A DNA stretch of 64,000 bases from Hyphomicrobium methylovorum (GTDB taxonomy: Bacteria; Pseudomonadota; Alphaproteobacteria; Rhizobiales; Hyphomicrobiaceae): NCBI RefSeq assembly GCF_013626205.1, contig NZ_QHJE01000001.1:1240001-1304000 (forward strand), written 5' to 3'. Of this stretch, positions 10,482 through 19,899 are shown one piece after another. The notes below the pieces were generated by a model. It saw only the letters and a program-made list of their open reading frames with translations, searched no databases and was not told the DNA's origin. Position 1 is the first letter of the stretch, and every line of letters starts with the position of its first letter. The position numbers were made by a program, and so were the translations under genes.

Positions 10482-11276
10482 ATGCTCTTTGCCCGCCGAT
10501 CCGGACTGGCCGCTGCCGCTGTAATCTCTCTGATGCTCAGTGGCTGCGGCGCGAACCTTCCGCCAACGGCGAGCATATCGAACGAGATGTCGGGCGCGGG
10601 GGCGGCTTATCCGTCCATCGCGGCCGAAAAACCCGAAGGGATGCCAAGGCCCTTCGGTGATCCTACGGCTTCAGGCGGCGGCGGTCGCGAAGTGATCGCC
10701 GAGCCGACCATGGCCGATATCATGGCGCCAAGTCCGCTGCCGGAAATGAGTTGGGGCAGCGCAACTGCGCCGGTGACGATCGTTCAATACGCATCGCTCA
10801 CATGCCCGCATTGCCGGCATTTTCACGAGACAGTCTATCCGGAACTGAAGCGCCGTTTCATCGACACGGGCAAAGTACGCTTCATCCTGCGCGAATTCCC
10901 CATCGGCAAGACGTCCGGCAACGCGACAATCGCGCTGAGATGCGCCGCACCCGACAAATATCTGGAACTCTATGGGAAGTTCATGGAGCAGCAGGCGTCA
11001 TGGGTCTCACAAGAGGTGCGGCTAGACCCCATTTTTGCTGTGGCACGACAGGTGGGGATGACTCGGCCGCAGTTTGACGCTTGTCTTCAGAATCAAGGCA
11101 TGATCGCCAATCTCACGTGGGTGAAGGAGCGCGGGCGCAAGCTCGGAATCGTCGGAACGCCGAATTTCTTCATCGGCACCAAGCTCATCAAGAAAGAGCT
11201 GACGATCGCCGAGATCGCCGACTACGTCGAACAGGCTGGCCAGCGTGGCACGCCGACGGCGGCGGCAAGTCCCTAG
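10482..11276 (+). CDS. DsbA-family lipoprotein thiol oxidoreductase
   Basis: The N-terminus is a lipoprotein signal: basic residues, a hydrophobic run and lipobox LMLSGC at about residues 18-23, so the mature protein should be lipid-anchored. A low-complexity Gly/Pro linker of about 60 residues follows. The thioredoxin domain has CPHC (ASLTCPHCRHFHET) and the cis-proline loop GTPNFFIG. It resembles its upstream neighbour in the catalytic core, which suggests an old duplication with different localisation: one soluble and one membrane-tethered. Confidence 0.88.
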   Translation: MLFARRSGLAAAAVISLMLSGCGANLPPTASISNEMSGAGAAYPSIAAEKPEGMPRPFGDPTASGGGGREVIAEPTMADIMAPSPLPEMSWGSATAPVTIVQYASLTCPHCRHFHETVYPELKRRFIDTGKVRFILREFPIGKTSGNATIALRCAAPDKYLELYGKFMEQQASWVSQEVRLDPIFAVARQVGMTRPQFDACLQNQGMIANLTWVKERGRKLGIVGTPNFFIGTKLIKKELTIAEIADYVEQAGQRGTPTAAASP

Positions 11277-11333
11277 GCGGATTTGCAACGGTCCTGAGCC
11301 AACGCGACACGGCATCGAGGACTCCGAGACTAA

Positions 11334-14300
11334 ATGAAAATCACGCGTCTACGGCTTCTGGGTTTCAAGTCTTTCGTCGATCCGACCGAACTCGTGATCG
11401 AGCCGGGACTGACGGGAGTCGTCGGGCCGAACGGATGCGGAAAATCCAATCTGCTTGAGGCGCTTCGCTGGGTGATGGGCGAAACGTCGTACAAGTCGAT
11501 GCGCGCCGCGGCGATGGACGACGTGATCTTCTCCGGCACGACGTCGCGGCCGGAGCGCGGCAGCGCCGAAGTCACGATGTTCCTCGATAATAGCGCGCGG
11601 CGTGCGCCAGCCGAATTCAACGGCGGCGACGTGATTGAAATCACGCGGCGGATCGAGCGCGACGCGGGCTCTGCGTATCGGATCAACGGCCGCGAAGTCC
11701 GCGCGCGCGACGTCAAGGTTTTGTTCGAAGACGCGGCGACTGGCGCGCGATCACCCGCGCTCGTGCGGCAGGGGCAGATTGGCGAACTCGTCAATGCGAA
11801 GCCCGAACAGCGCCGCCGTATTCTTGAAGACGCGGCAGGTATCGCCGGGCTGCACACACGCAGACACGAGGCCGAACTTCGCCTCAAGGGCGCGGAAGCA
11901 AACGTCGAGCGGTTGAATGACGTCGTCGGTCAGCTTCAATCTCAGACAGAAGCGCTGAAACGGCAGGCACGTCAGGCGCGGCGTTACAAAGAGCTTTCGG
12001 GCGACATCCGGCAGCATGAGGCGCTCTCCATGCATCTCGCATGGCAGGACGCGCAAAAGAGCGTCGAACACGACGAGGCGCAGCTTACCGACGCCATGAC
12101 TCGCCTTGGGGCAGCGACGGAAGCGGAAATCAAATCCTTCAACGAAGAATTGCGCCTTTCCGAAGCGTTGCCGCCGCTGCGCGAAGCCGAAGCCGTGAAG
12201 GGCGCCGCACTCGCGCGACTGAAAGTCGAACAGGAAAACCTCGACAGGGAAGCCACGCGAGCGGCCGAGAGGGCGCGCGAACTCGAAGGGCGCGTAAAGC
12301 AGCTCGACGCCGATTTGCATCGCGAATCCGGCTTTATTCGCGAAGCCAAGGAAACTCTTGTTCACCTTGATGCCGATCTTAAAGCCATCAAGGAGGCCGA
12401 CCTCAAGGCCGTTGAAGATGAAGCCAACGAGCGCACAAATCTCGAGAAGGCGGAAGCTCGCCGGGTCGAAACAGATGCGCAGTTTGCCGACATCACGCAT
12501 CGCGCTGCGGAGGCACGGGCTCGGCTAAGGAGCCTTGAAGAAGCGCTGGCCGAACGCAAACAGCGCGTCGCGACGATCACGAAACAGGTTGCCGCGTTCG
12601 ACACGCAAATCGCGGACATCACTGCAAAGGCTCCGGATGCGGAACAACTTGCCAGCATCTCGGAACACGGGCACGCGCTCGGGCAAGAGATCGGCAAGAT
12701 CGAAGCCGATACGCTCGCGGCGGAAGAAGCCGTTCGGACAACGCAGACGGATGCGCGCGCTCGGCACGATGAAGCGCAGCGCGTGCGTCTGGCGGCGAAC
12801 GCGTTTTCGACCGAGCGCGAGACGATTGCGAAATTGCTGGCACGTGCCGACGATGGCACCTATCCGCCAGCTGTCGATCAGATCCGCGTTTCGCCCGGTT
12901 ACGAGACTGCGCTCGGCGCAGCACTGGGCGATGATCTCGAAGCACCAATCGCTGCTGAGGCGAGCGTTCACTGGCGCCACCTTGACCTGCCAGCGGAAGA
13001 GCACGCTCTACCGGCCGATGCAGAACCTCTCGTTTCGCATGTCGAAGCTCCGCAGGAGCTGACGCGACGGTTGCGCCAGATCGGCGTTGTGAAGCGTTCT
13101 GAAGGACAGCGTCTGCAGCCGCATTTGAAGCCGGGTCAGCGTCTTGTTTCGCGCGAGGGCGATCTCTGGCGATGGGATGGTTTCGTCGCTGCGGCCGGTG
13201 GCGTGACGCCCGCTGCACAGCGCTTGGCGCACAAGAACCGCTTGCTCGAACTCGATCGCCAGGCGCAGGCCGTTCTCAATCAGGCGAAAGACACGATCGA
13301 CGCCGAACGCGCCGCGCAGGAAGCAGCGCAAAACGCGCAAACGGAAGAACGTCGCCTTCGCCAGTTGTGGCGCGAGAAGCAGAACGAGCTGGCGCAGGTT
13401 CGCCAGCAGTTAACGTCGCTCGAAAAACTTCAGCGTGAAAGCGAAACACGTTTGGCTGCGGTTTCGGCGCAGCGGTCTCGCGCTGATGAAGAACTTACGC
13501 AAGCACAAGCACGGCACGTCGAGATCGAAGCGCACATCGTAACGATGAGTGAAGGCGAAGATCTCGAGCCGCTTCTGAAAACGGCGCAAGCCGACGCGGA
13601 GACAGCGCGGCGCGAGGTTTCTGAAGCTCGCGTGCGCTTCGGCAGCATCGAACGCGATCGACAAATTCGCGCGGAACGCATTCGTCACGTCACGGCCGAC
13701 ATCGCGCGTTGGCAGACGCGCCAGCAGAGCGCCGAACAGCAGGTGTCCTCTCTGGATACCCGCCTTACCGAGGCGCGAGGCGAGATTGAAGCCAATGCAG
13801 AGTTGCCAGCTCGCATTGCGGCCCAGCGCGAGGCGTTGCTTTCTGCCTTGTCAAAGGCTGAAGACGAACGGCGCGGTGCGGCCGATGCATTGGCCGAAGC
13901 CGAGACGGCGATCAAAGCGGCAACCGACGCTCTGCGAGCTTTCCAGGCTGAAGTATCGAGTGCGCGGGAAGCGAATGCGCGTATCGAGACGCGGCTTGAG
14001 AATGCCCGTCAGCGGCGCGGGGAAGCTGCACGGCACATTCGCGAAGCCTTCGAAGTCGCGCCGGAAGCATGCCTAGCGATTGCCGGGTTGAAGGAAGGCG
14101 CGGATATTCCGCTACTCGCCGACGTCGAGAGGCAACTTGCGAAGCTGAAAGCCGATCGCGAGCGGCTGGGTGGCGTGAACCTTCAGGCCGACGAAGATCT
14201 CATTGAAGTCGGCAATCAGCTCGGTGGCCTCGTTGCCGAGCGCGACGATCTTGAGCAAGGCATTGCCAAGCTGCGCGTTGCGATTCAGCAGCTCAACCGC

Positions 14301-14795
14301 GAAGGCAAGACGCGGCTCGATGAGGCCTTCATGACAGTGAACGGCCACTTCGAACGGCTGTTTACGCATCTCTTTGGTGGCGGTGAAGCGCGCCTCGAAA
14401 TGATCGAAAGCCCTGAAGATCCGCTCGAGGGCGGACTTGAGATCATCGCCAAGCCGCCAGGAAAGAAACCGGCGACACTCTCGTTGCTCTCGGGCGGCGA
14501 GCAAACGTTGACGGCACTCTCTTTGATTTTCGCAGTGTTCCTTACGAACCCGTCGCCGATTTGCGTTCTCGACGAGGTTGATGCGCCGCTGGACGATGCC
14601 AATGTCGACCGCTTCTGCAAACTGATGGAGCAAATGGCGAGCGAGACGTCGACACGCTTCCTCGTAATTACCCATCATCCGATGACCATGGCGCGTATGA
14701 ACCGGCTGTTCGGCGTGACCATGGTGGAGAAGGGTGTTTCGCAGCTCGTTTCCGTAGATCTGCAGACAGCGCAAAGCTTCAGGGAAGCTGGCTGA
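11334..14795 (+). CDS. smc: chromosome segregation protein SMC
   Basis: Structural maintenance of chromosomes ATPase that, with ScpA and ScpB, condenses and separates the nucleoid. Walker A is GPNGCGKSN at residues 31-39. Long heptad-rich coiled coils cover about 170-500 and 660-1000, separated by a hinge around 505-650 (YPPAVDQIRVSPGYETALGA). The C-terminal head has signature LSGGEQ near 1050 and Walker B ICVLDEVDAPLDDAN near 1080. Length of 1153 residues is usual for alphaproteobacteria. It follows the two dsbA-like genes by 57 bases. Confidence 0.97.
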   Translation: MKITRLRLLGFKSFVDPTELVIEPGLTGVVGPNGCGKSNLLEALRWVMGETSYKSMRAAAMDDVIFSGTTSRPERGSAEVTMFLDNSARRAPAEFNGGDVIEITRRIERDAGSAYRINGREVRARDVKVLFEDAATGARSPALVRQGQIGELVNAKPEQRRRILEDAAGIAGLHTRRHEAELRLKGAEANVERLNDVVGQLQSQTEALKRQARQARRYKELSGDIRQHEALSMHLAWQDAQKSVEHDEAQLTDAMTRLGAATEAEIKSFNEELRLSEALPPLREAEAVKGAALARLKVEQENLDREATRAAERARELEGRVKQLDADLHRESGFIREAKETLVHLDADLKAIKEADLKAVEDEANERTNLEKAEARRVETDAQFADITHRAAEARARLRSLEEALAERKQRVATITKQVAAFDTQIADITAKAPDAEQLASISEHGHALGQEIGKIEADTLAAEEAVRTTQTDARARHDEAQRVRLAANAFSTERETIAKLLARADDGTYPPAVDQIRVSPGYETALGAALGDDLEAPIAAEASVHWRHLDLPAEEHALPADAEPLVSHVEAPQELTRRLRQIGVVKRSEGQRLQPHLKPGQRLVSREGDLWRWDGFVAAAGGVTPAAQRLAHKNRLLELDRQAQAVLNQAKDTIDAERAAQEAAQNAQTEERRLRQLWREKQNELAQVRQQLTSLEKLQRESETRLAAVSAQRSRADEELTQAQARHVEIEAHIVTMSEGEDLEPLLKTAQADAETARREVSEARVRFGSIERDRQIRAERIRHVTADIARWQTRQQSAEQQVSSLDTRLTEARGEIEANAELPARIAAQREALLSALSKAEDERRGAADALAEAETAIKAATDALRAFQAEVSSAREANARIETRLENARQRRGEAARHIREAFEVAPEACLAIAGLKEGADIPLLADVERQLAKLKADRERLGGVNLQADEDLIEVGNQLGGLVAERDDLEQGIAKLRVAIQQLNREGKTRLDEAFMTVNGHFERLFTHLFGGGEARLEMIESPEDPLEGGLEIIAKPPGKKPATLSLLSGGEQTLTALSLIFAVFLTNPSPICVLDEVDAPLDDANVDRFCKLMEQMASETSTRFLVITHHPMTMARMNRLFGVTMVEKGVSQLVSVDLQTAQSFREAG

Positions 14796-14867
14796 GCCAC
14801 CCTACCAGGGGAACCTGATCAGGCCTGAGACGTTCCATTTCAAACCTTAAGTGGAATGGAGGTCATC

Positions 14868-15176
14868 GTGGCCAATCAAAAGTATTCGCCGACTGAGGGC
14901 GAGGTTGTGGGCACCACTGATGTGCGCCAAGGCAACTCGAAAAAGATGAATCTGCGGATTCTTATCTTTTCGACGACGCTCCTGGCATTGATCTTTGCCG
15001 GATTCCTGTTCGGCTTCTTCTCAGCCACGCCGCCGCAAATGGACGGCACAGCGCCGCCGACGGCTCATACCCAGCCTTCCGGTACGATGGCGCCCGCTAC
15101 GAATACGGCGCCTGAAGCTCCAGCGCCTGCCAATCCGGACACCTCAGCCCCGCAAAATCAAGCTCCGGCTCCTTAA
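14868..15176 (+). CDS. small single-span membrane protein with Pro/Ala-rich tail
   Basis: The start is set by GGAGG at 14858-14862, five bases before GTG 14868; the in-frame ATG at 14856 lies upstream of that site. The 102 residues comprise a polar N-terminus, one membrane helix (ILIFSTTLLALIFAGFLFG) and a low-complexity tail rich in Ala, Pro and Thr. The tail would lie in the periplasm if the positive-inside rule holds (NSKKMN precedes the helix). No family is recognised. It sits between smc and the F0 operon but is separated from the latter by a promoter. Confidence 0.7.
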   Translation: MANQKYSPTEGEVVGTTDVRQGNSKKMNLRILIFSTTLLALIFAGFLFGFFSATPPQMDGTAPPTAHTQPSGTMAPATNTAPEAPAPANPDTSAPQNQAPAP

Positions 15177-15200
15177 TTTTGAATTCGCGTGAGCTTAGAC

Positions 15201-15237
15201 GCAGCCGCCGTTATCCTGATGAAGGAGCGGCGGCTGC
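15201..15237 (+). terminator. GC-rich hairpin after small membrane gene
   Basis: GCAGCCGCCG (15201-15210) pairs perfectly with CGGCGGCTGC (15228-15237) around a 17-base loop. It lies 24 bases after the stop of the small membrane protein and before the atp promoter. There is no U-run, so it may act as a weak terminator or as a 3'-end stabiliser. Confidence 0.5.
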
Positions 15238-15283
15238 GCCGTTTCGCCGTACCTATCGAGACCGGGCGCACACGCCCAATTTC

Positions 15284-15312
15284 TTGACACCATAATACCC
15301 CCTAACTATGGT
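15284..15312 (+). promoter_or_regulatory. sigma-70-type promoter of the F0 operon
   Basis: A perfect -35 box TTGACA (15284-15289) is followed, after exactly 17 bases, by TATGGT (15307-15312). The atpI start is 56 bases further on. This is the best housekeeping promoter match I found in the window and fits a constitutive F0 operon. Confidence 0.65.
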
Positions 15313-15367
15313 CCGCGCCGTTGATACCCCTCAGCGGCCGTTTTCCGCATTTCTGGATGGATGAACC

Positions 15368-15766
15368 ATGTCAGAGGATGGCAAGGCTCAGCGTCCGGAG
15401 CAGGGACAGATCAGCCCAGAGGACCGTGAGGCTATTCGCCGAAGGTCGGAGGATATCGGCCGGAAACTCGACGCGGTCAAATCTCGTCCGCAGATGGGTG
15501 AACGCCCGAAACGCGAAAGCAGTCAGGCAGATTTCGGCGCGGCATTCAAATTTGCCTCCGAATTGGTCGTGGGTGTGATCGTCGGCGGCGGCTTAGGCTG
15601 GGCGCTGGATAAGCAATTTGGCACGGCGCCTTGGCTGATGGTCGTATTGGTCATCCTGGGCTTCGCTGCAGGTCTTCTCAATGTTGTCCGTGCTGCTCAG
15701 CAGGCACAGGCAAAAAACGAGGCGCAGCAAAAGGCGGCGCCTTCAGTCAAAGACGACGACGAATAA
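15368..15766 (+). CDS. atpI: AtpI/AtpZ-like ATP synthase protein I
   Basis: First gene of the F0 operon. A charged, helical N-terminus of about 55 residues is followed by two membrane helices (FASELVVGVIVGGGLGWALD and LMVVLVILGFAAGLLNVV) joined by the family's GTAPW-type turn, then a charged tail. AtpI proteins help assemble the c-ring or supply ions to the complex; they are not part of the finished motor. Position immediately before atpB (15-base gap) is typical. Confidence 0.88.
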   Translation: MSEDGKAQRPEQGQISPEDREAIRRRSEDIGRKLDAVKSRPQMGERPKRESSQADFGAAFKFASELVVGVIVGGGLGWALDKQFGTAPWLMVVLVILGFAAGLLNVVRAAQQAQAKNEAQQKAAPSVKDDDE

Positions 15767-15781
15767 ATTAGGGGGTAGAGC

Positions 15782-16543
15782 TTGGCCGCTGAAATCGCAG
15801 AAGGTGCCGCCCACCACCACGGGCCGATGGATCAGTTCGAGATTCAGCGCCTCTTCCATTTCGATCTGTTCGGATACGACCTTTCGTTCTCGAACTCATC
15901 GCTGTTGATGGTCATTTCGCTGCTGTTGATCTCCGGGTTCATGATTTTCGCCATGAATGGGCGAGCCTTGATCCCCACGCGCATTCAATCGCTCGCCGAA
16001 CTCGTTTACGAATATGTAGCCGGCATCGTCAAAGAATCGCTCGGCGAAGAGGGGATGAAGTATTTCCCCTGGGTCTTCTCAATCTTCATTTTCATTCTCG
16101 TTCTGAACTTCCTGAGTCTCATCCCGGGATCGTTCGCAGTCACGGCGCACATCATCGTCACGTTCGCGCTTGCCGCGATGGTCTGGCTGATTGCGACGGG
16201 TATCGGCTTCTACAAGCACGGCGCGGGTTATCTGCGGCTCTTCGTTCCGGCGGGCGTGCCTCTCTGGCTGCTCGTCGTCATCGTGCCGATCGAGCTCATC
16301 TCTTATCTCATCCGTCCCATCAGCCACTCGGTTCGTCTGTTCGCCAACATGATGGCCGGACACACGATGCTCGAAGTTTTTGCCGGCTTTGCCGTGATGC
16401 TTCCCTGGTGGGGTAAAATCGCGCCGGCTGGCTTCATGGTTGCCTTCACCGGCCTCGAAGTTCTTGTCGCGTTCCTGCAGGCGCTGATCTTCACGGTTCT
16501 CACCTGCATCTACCTGAACGACGCAATCAACATGCACCACTAA
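15782..16543 (+). CDS. atpB: ATP synthase F0 subunit a
   Basis: Membrane stator subunit that forms the proton half-channels. Starts at TTG 15782 with AGGGGG eight bases before it. Hydrophobic helices fill the 253 residues. The essential arginine helix is visible as ISHSVRLFANMMAGH, and the late helix carries FLQALIFTVLTCIYL. Followed by c, b' and b subunits, the usual alphaproteobacterial F0 order; no F1 genes are present in this window, as expected for this group. Confidence 0.96.
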   Translation: MAAEIAEGAAHHHGPMDQFEIQRLFHFDLFGYDLSFSNSSLLMVISLLLISGFMIFAMNGRALIPTRIQSLAELVYEYVAGIVKESLGEEGMKYFPWVFSIFIFILVLNFLSLIPGSFAVTAHIIVTFALAAMVWLIATGIGFYKHGAGYLRLFVPAGVPLWLLVVIVPIELISYLIRPISHSVRLFANMMAGHTMLEVFAGFAVMLPWWGKIAPAGFMVAFTGLEVLVAFLQALIFTVLTCIYLNDAINMHH

Positions 16544-16561
16544 TCCGGTTCTTCGACCGGA
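16544..16561 (+). promoter_or_regulatory. intercistronic hairpin between atpB and atpE
   Basis: TCCGGT (16544-16549) and ACCGGA (16556-16561) form a perfect 6-bp stem with a TCTTCG loop, beginning right after the atpB stop. A hairpin here could protect or separate the downstream message and help raise c-subunit synthesis, which is needed in many copies. The function is inferred from position only. Confidence 0.4.
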
Positions 16562-16603
16562 GCGACAATTCCAACAGCTTATGAAGCAAAGGGAGACTTA
16601 GAA

Positions 16604-16828
16604 ATGGATCTTCAAGCAGCGAAGATGATCGGCGCAGGCCTTGCCTGTAGCGCGCTGATCGGCGCCGGTGTTGGCATCGGCAACATCTTCGGCAACTACC
16701 TGTCGGGCGCTATGCGCAATCCGTCGGCAGCTCCTGGCCAGTTCACCAACCTCCTCATCGGCTTCGCTCTCGCTGAAGCAACCGGCCTCTTCGGCCTGCT
16801 GATCGCTCTCATCATCCTTTACGGTTGA
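16604..16828 (+). CDS. atpE: ATP synthase F0 subunit c
   Basis: A 74-residue hairpin of two membrane helices that forms the rotor ring. The first helix is glycine-rich (LIGAGVGIGNIFGNYLSGA). The polar loop is RNPSAAPGQ, and the second helix has the proton-binding glutamate in FALAEATGLFGLL. The glycine pattern and absence of a Gln/Glu ion ladder suit a proton ring. A good ribosome site (GGGAGACTTAGAA) precedes the ATG, consistent with high expression. Confidence 0.97.
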   Translation: MDLQAAKMIGAGLACSALIGAGVGIGNIFGNYLSGAMRNPSAAPGQFTNLLIGFALAEATGLFGLLIALIILYG

Positions 16829-16860
16829 GAACTGAGGCGCTGCGATAACCGGAGGATAGG

Positions 16861-17415
16861 ATGCTCGCCGGCACGACAATTCTGCTCGCGGCTGCCTCCG
16901 AGGCGGCCGGTGAAGCCGCTAAGGGAGGTCTGCCGCAGCTCGATCCGAGCCACTTCGCGGCTCAGCTCTTCTGGCTGTCTGTAATCTTCGTCGCCTTGCT
17001 ATTTATCATGAGCAAAGTCGCGTTGCCGCGTGTCGGTGACGTCATCGAAGAACGCCGCAGCCGGATCAAGCGCGATCTCGAGGCCGCAGCCCGTCTCAAA
17101 GACGAGACGGACCAGGCTCTCGCGAACTATGAAAAGGCCCTGGCGGACGCGCGTGCAAACGCATCCGGCATCGCGAAGGAAACGCGCGACAAGCTTTCGG
17201 CGGAAACTGACAGCGAACGTCAGCGCGTCGATCAGCAGATCGCAGCCAAGCTGCAGCAAGCGGAATCGCGGATTGCAGAGACGAAGTCGAAGGCGGTCTC
17301 CGCTATCGGCGAAATCGCCTCTGACACTGCCCGCGCTGTCGTTTCGAAGCTCATCGGGCAGGACGTCTCGCCGGATGAAGTAAAGAAGGCGCTGCAGCCG
17401 GCACCCGGCGAGTGA
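16861..17415 (+). CDS. ATP synthase F0 subunit b'
   Basis: Peripheral-stalk subunit of the divergent b' type found in alphaproteobacteria, where b and b' form a heterodimer. It has a non-cleaved N-terminus, one membrane helix (AQLFWLSVIFVALLFIMSKVALP) and a long charged coiled coil. The PRVGDVIEERRSRI motif after the helix matches b'. Length is 184. CGGAGGATAGG precedes ATG 16861. The stop is 9 bases before the next start. Confidence 0.94.
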   Translation: MLAGTTILLAAASEAAGEAAKGGLPQLDPSHFAAQLFWLSVIFVALLFIMSKVALPRVGDVIEERRSRIKRDLEAAARLKDETDQALANYEKALADARANASGIAKETRDKLSAETDSERQRVDQQIAAKLQQAESRIAETKSKAVSAIGEIASDTARAVVSKLIGQDVSPDEVKKALQPAPGE

Positions 17416-17424
17416 GGACACATC

Positions 17425-17916
17425 ATGTTTGATCCGAACAATCCGCTATTTTGGGTGCTCGTCGCGTTTCTGACATTTGTCGGTATCGTGATCTATTTCG
17501 GGGTGCCGTCGGCTATCGGTAAGATGCTGGACGACCGCGCTGAAGCGATCCGTCGCGAACTCGACGAAGCTCGGAAGTTGCGGGAAGAGGCGCAAGCCCT
17601 TCTGGCGGACTATCAGCGCAAAGCACGCGAAGCCGAGACAGAAGCCCAGTCGATCATCGATCAGGCAAAGCGTGAAGCGGAGACGTTGGCCGCTGACTCG
17701 CGTAAGGCCCTTCTGGAAAGCCTCGACCGGCGTTCCAAGATCGCTGAAGAGAAGATCGCACGGGCACAAGCTCAGGCTTTGAGCGAAGTACGCGCGACGG
17801 CTGTCGATACGGCTATCGAAGCAGCACAGAAGATCCTGAAGACGCGGGCAACCGGCAACGTCAGCGATTCTCTGATCTCGCAATCGATCGGCGACCTTCG
17901 CGGCAAGCTCAACTGA
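17425..17916 (+). CDS. atpF: ATP synthase F0 subunit b
   Basis: Peripheral-stalk subunit b, partner of b'. One N-terminal membrane helix (PLFWVLVAFLTFVGIVIYFGVPSAI) is followed by MLDDRAEAIRRELDEARKLREEA, the conserved start of the b coiled coil, and an Ala/Glu-rich dimer domain. Length of 163 is normal. It is the last gene of the operon; a terminator hairpin follows 25 bases after the stop. Confidence 0.95.
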   Translation: MFDPNNPLFWVLVAFLTFVGIVIYFGVPSAIGKMLDDRAEAIRRELDEARKLREEAQALLADYQRKAREAETEAQSIIDQAKREAETLAADSRKALLESLDRRSKIAEEKIARAQAQALSEVRATAVDTAIEAAQKILKTRATGNVSDSLISQSIGDLRGKLN

Positions 17917-17941
17917 GCTTCGAGCCTCGACCTGAAACTAC

Positions 17942-17973
17942 AAAAGCCAAGCTGAAAAGCTTGGCTTTTTTGT
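17942..17973 (+). terminator. rho-independent terminator of the F0 operon
   Basis: AAAAGCCAAGCT pairs with AGCTTGGCTTTT across a GAAA loop, followed by further U residues. It closes the atpI-atpF unit and faces the end of the minus-strand lipoprotein gene at 18039. Confidence 0.9.
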
Positions 17974-18038
17974 TTGTGCGAGATGCTGCGCGTGTCGTGA
18001 CGATCTCTGTGATCTGAGACCGGAGGCGGCTGCGTTCG

Positions 18039-18776
18039 TCAGCCAGCCCCGTCCGCGCGGCTGTCAAAGCCAACGATCAACTCGAATTCGCCAGGCCGCG
18101 ATCCTTCGGGAATCGGGAACGTAACGGTGTGGACGGCCGAGAAGTAGCTGATCGGCTTATCCATGCCCATGTTGACGTCAACCTTCACCCGCTCCGTCGC
18201 GATGCGTGCGCGCTTCGAATCATTGACGACGACGGCGACGGGCAGCGACAGTGCGCCGGCCTGTCCCTTAGGTCCAAGAAGGACACGTCCGGAGAAGCCG
18301 TATTTCACGACGACGCGGCCGGGTTCGACCTGGCACTCACGCGCTGTCTTGGTGATTTCACCGCGCTGCGTGACGGCCATGGCATCGCCCACGTGGCCAG
18401 CTTGATAGAACGTGATGTAACTGTCGTGCGGCGCAATTCGCAGGCGCGGGCAGCCGCCATCCACGTCACTGGGTGTTGTGCTGCTGGTGGCATTCGGCTC
18501 GGAAGATATTGCCGCATCAAGCAGCTGATCCTCAGACACTTTCGACACCTGCGTCCCCTCGGACGAGCCGCCGATCATTCCGCCGCTTAGGCCAGACGTC
18601 AAAGATGACATGCCGCAGCCGCCCATAAACAGGCTTGCCGCGCCGACCGAAGCGATCGCGGCTGCCCGAGCGGCTGTGCGCCACTCAACGCGTGCCGCAC
18701 CTGCATCCCCGCTTCCCCCGCATGGATGCCGATGTTCCGACTTGAGCAATACGCTCCCCCGAAGTTCTATCCCCAT
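18039..18776 (-). CDS. hypothetical lipoprotein
   Basis: The frame is open as far as 19901, but most of that is antisense to ispH; the gene proper is the distal 245 codons. ATG 18776 is the best guess for the start, although its ribosome site (AAGGGG) is very close, and TTG or later starts are possible. A lipobox-like LFMGGC follows WRTAARAAAIASVGAA. After a Ser/Gly linker, a beta-rich domain starts at CPRLRIAPHDSYITFY and contains VVVKYGFSGRVLLGP and SYFSAVHTVTFPIPEGS. No family is recognised. It is probably an outer-membrane or periplasmic lipoprotein. Confidence 0.65.
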   Translation of the reverse strand: MGIELRGSVLLKSEHRHPCGGSGDAGAARVEWRTAARAAAIASVGAASLFMGGCGMSSLTSGLSGGMIGGSSEGTQVSKVSEDQLLDAAISSEPNATSSTTPSDVDGGCPRLRIAPHDSYITFYQAGHVGDAMAVTQRGEITKTARECQVEPGRVVVKYGFSGRVLLGPKGQAGALSLPVAVVVNDSKRARIATERVKVDVNMGMDKPISYFSAVHTVTFPIPEGSRPGEFELIVGFDSRADGAG

Positions 18777-18899
18777 GCCCCTTGTATTGTCAGAAAAGGA
18801 CCGTAGCATCCGGCGCAAGTTGCATCCAACCGCATTTTCCGACTCGACGGTTGAGTATAAAGACGTCTGCTCTTCCATATCGGGCCTTAACCAATTGAA

Positions 18900-19877
18900 G
18901 TGATTGTGCCGAAACCACCGCTCAAAATTATGCTTGCTGCGCCCCGGGGCTTTTGCGCCGGCGTTGATCGCGCGATTCAAATCGTAGAACAGGCTTTGAC
19001 CAAATTTGGCGCTCCCGTCTACGTTCGACACGAAATCGTACACAACCGCTATGTTGTTGAATCCCTGAAAGCCAAAGGCGCCGTTTTTGTGAAGGAGCTG
19101 GATGAGATACCCGATACCTCCCAGCCCGTGATCTTTTCGGCACACGGCGTCGCCAAGACCATCCCGGAAGCCGCGAAAAACCGGAACATGTTCGTCGTGG
19201 ACGCAACCTGTCCACTGGTTTCGAAAGTCCACATCGAGGCGGCTCGCCACTTCGAGCAGGGGCGCGAGATTGTGCTCGTCGGGCACGCAGGACACCCCGA
19301 AGTCGTCGGCACACTTGGGCAGCTTCCGCCGGGCGCCATCACTCTCATCGAAACGGCCGACGACGCGCGCGCATTCGAACCGCGTGATGCTTCGAAACTT
19401 GCCTTCATTACGCAGACAACGCTCTCGCTCGATGATACGGCCGAGATCGTCGGCGTGTTGAAGGAGCGGTTTCCTGGTATCGGTGGCCCGGTCAAGGAAG
19501 ACATCTGCTACGCCACCACCAACCGGCAGAATGCAGTCAAGGCGATCGCTGAGAAGATCGACGGGCTGATTGTTGTCGGCGGGCCCAAGAGTTCGAATTC
19601 GCTTCGTCTCGTTGAAGTGGCCGAACGGTTCGGATGCCGCTTCTCCGTTCTCGTAGAGCGGGCGAGCGATATTCCGTGGGAGAAGCTTGAGGGCGTGACG
19701 TCGGTTGGAATAACGGCCGGGGCTTCGGCACCTGAGTTGATCGTCGAAGAGGTCGTCGAAGCCTTCCGCGCGCGCTACGAGGTCGAGATCGAAGTTGTGA
19801 CGACGCTGGAAGAGCGCGTCGTCTTCAACATACCGCGTGACGTCAGGGTAACGCGTACCCCTGCCGAGCAGCGATAA
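18900..19877 (+). CDS. ispH: 4-hydroxy-3-methylbut-2-enyl diphosphate reductase
   Basis: Last enzyme of the non-mevalonate isoprenoid pathway; makes IPP and DMAPP using a 4Fe-4S cluster. The three cluster cysteines are in [11 protein letters not shown] (residue 19), [12 protein letters not shown] (about 103) and [10 protein letters not shown] (about 203). The substrate-binding HEIVHN and SSNSLRLVE segments are also present. Starts at GTG 18900. It is followed by thrB after 22 bases, and then rnhA; this trio is often conserved in alphaproteobacteria. Confidence 0.96.
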   Translation: MIVPKPPLKIMLAAPRGFCAGVDRAIQIVEQALTKFGAPVYVRHEIVHNRYVVESLKAKGAVFVKELDEIPDTSQPVIFSAHGVAKTIPEAAKNRNMFVVDATCPLVSKVHIEAARHFEQGREIVLVGHAGHPEVVGTLGQLPPGAITLIETADDARAFEPRDASKLAFITQTTLSLDDTAEIVGVLKERFPGIGGPVKEDICYATTNRQNAVKAIAEKIDGLIVVGGPKSSNSLRLVEVAERFGCRFSVLVERASDIPWEKLEGVTSVGITAGASAPELIVEEVVEAFRARYEVEIEVVTTLEERVVFNIPRDVRVTRTPAEQR

Positions 19878-19899
19878 CCCCAAATCGGCCCGGAGCGGC

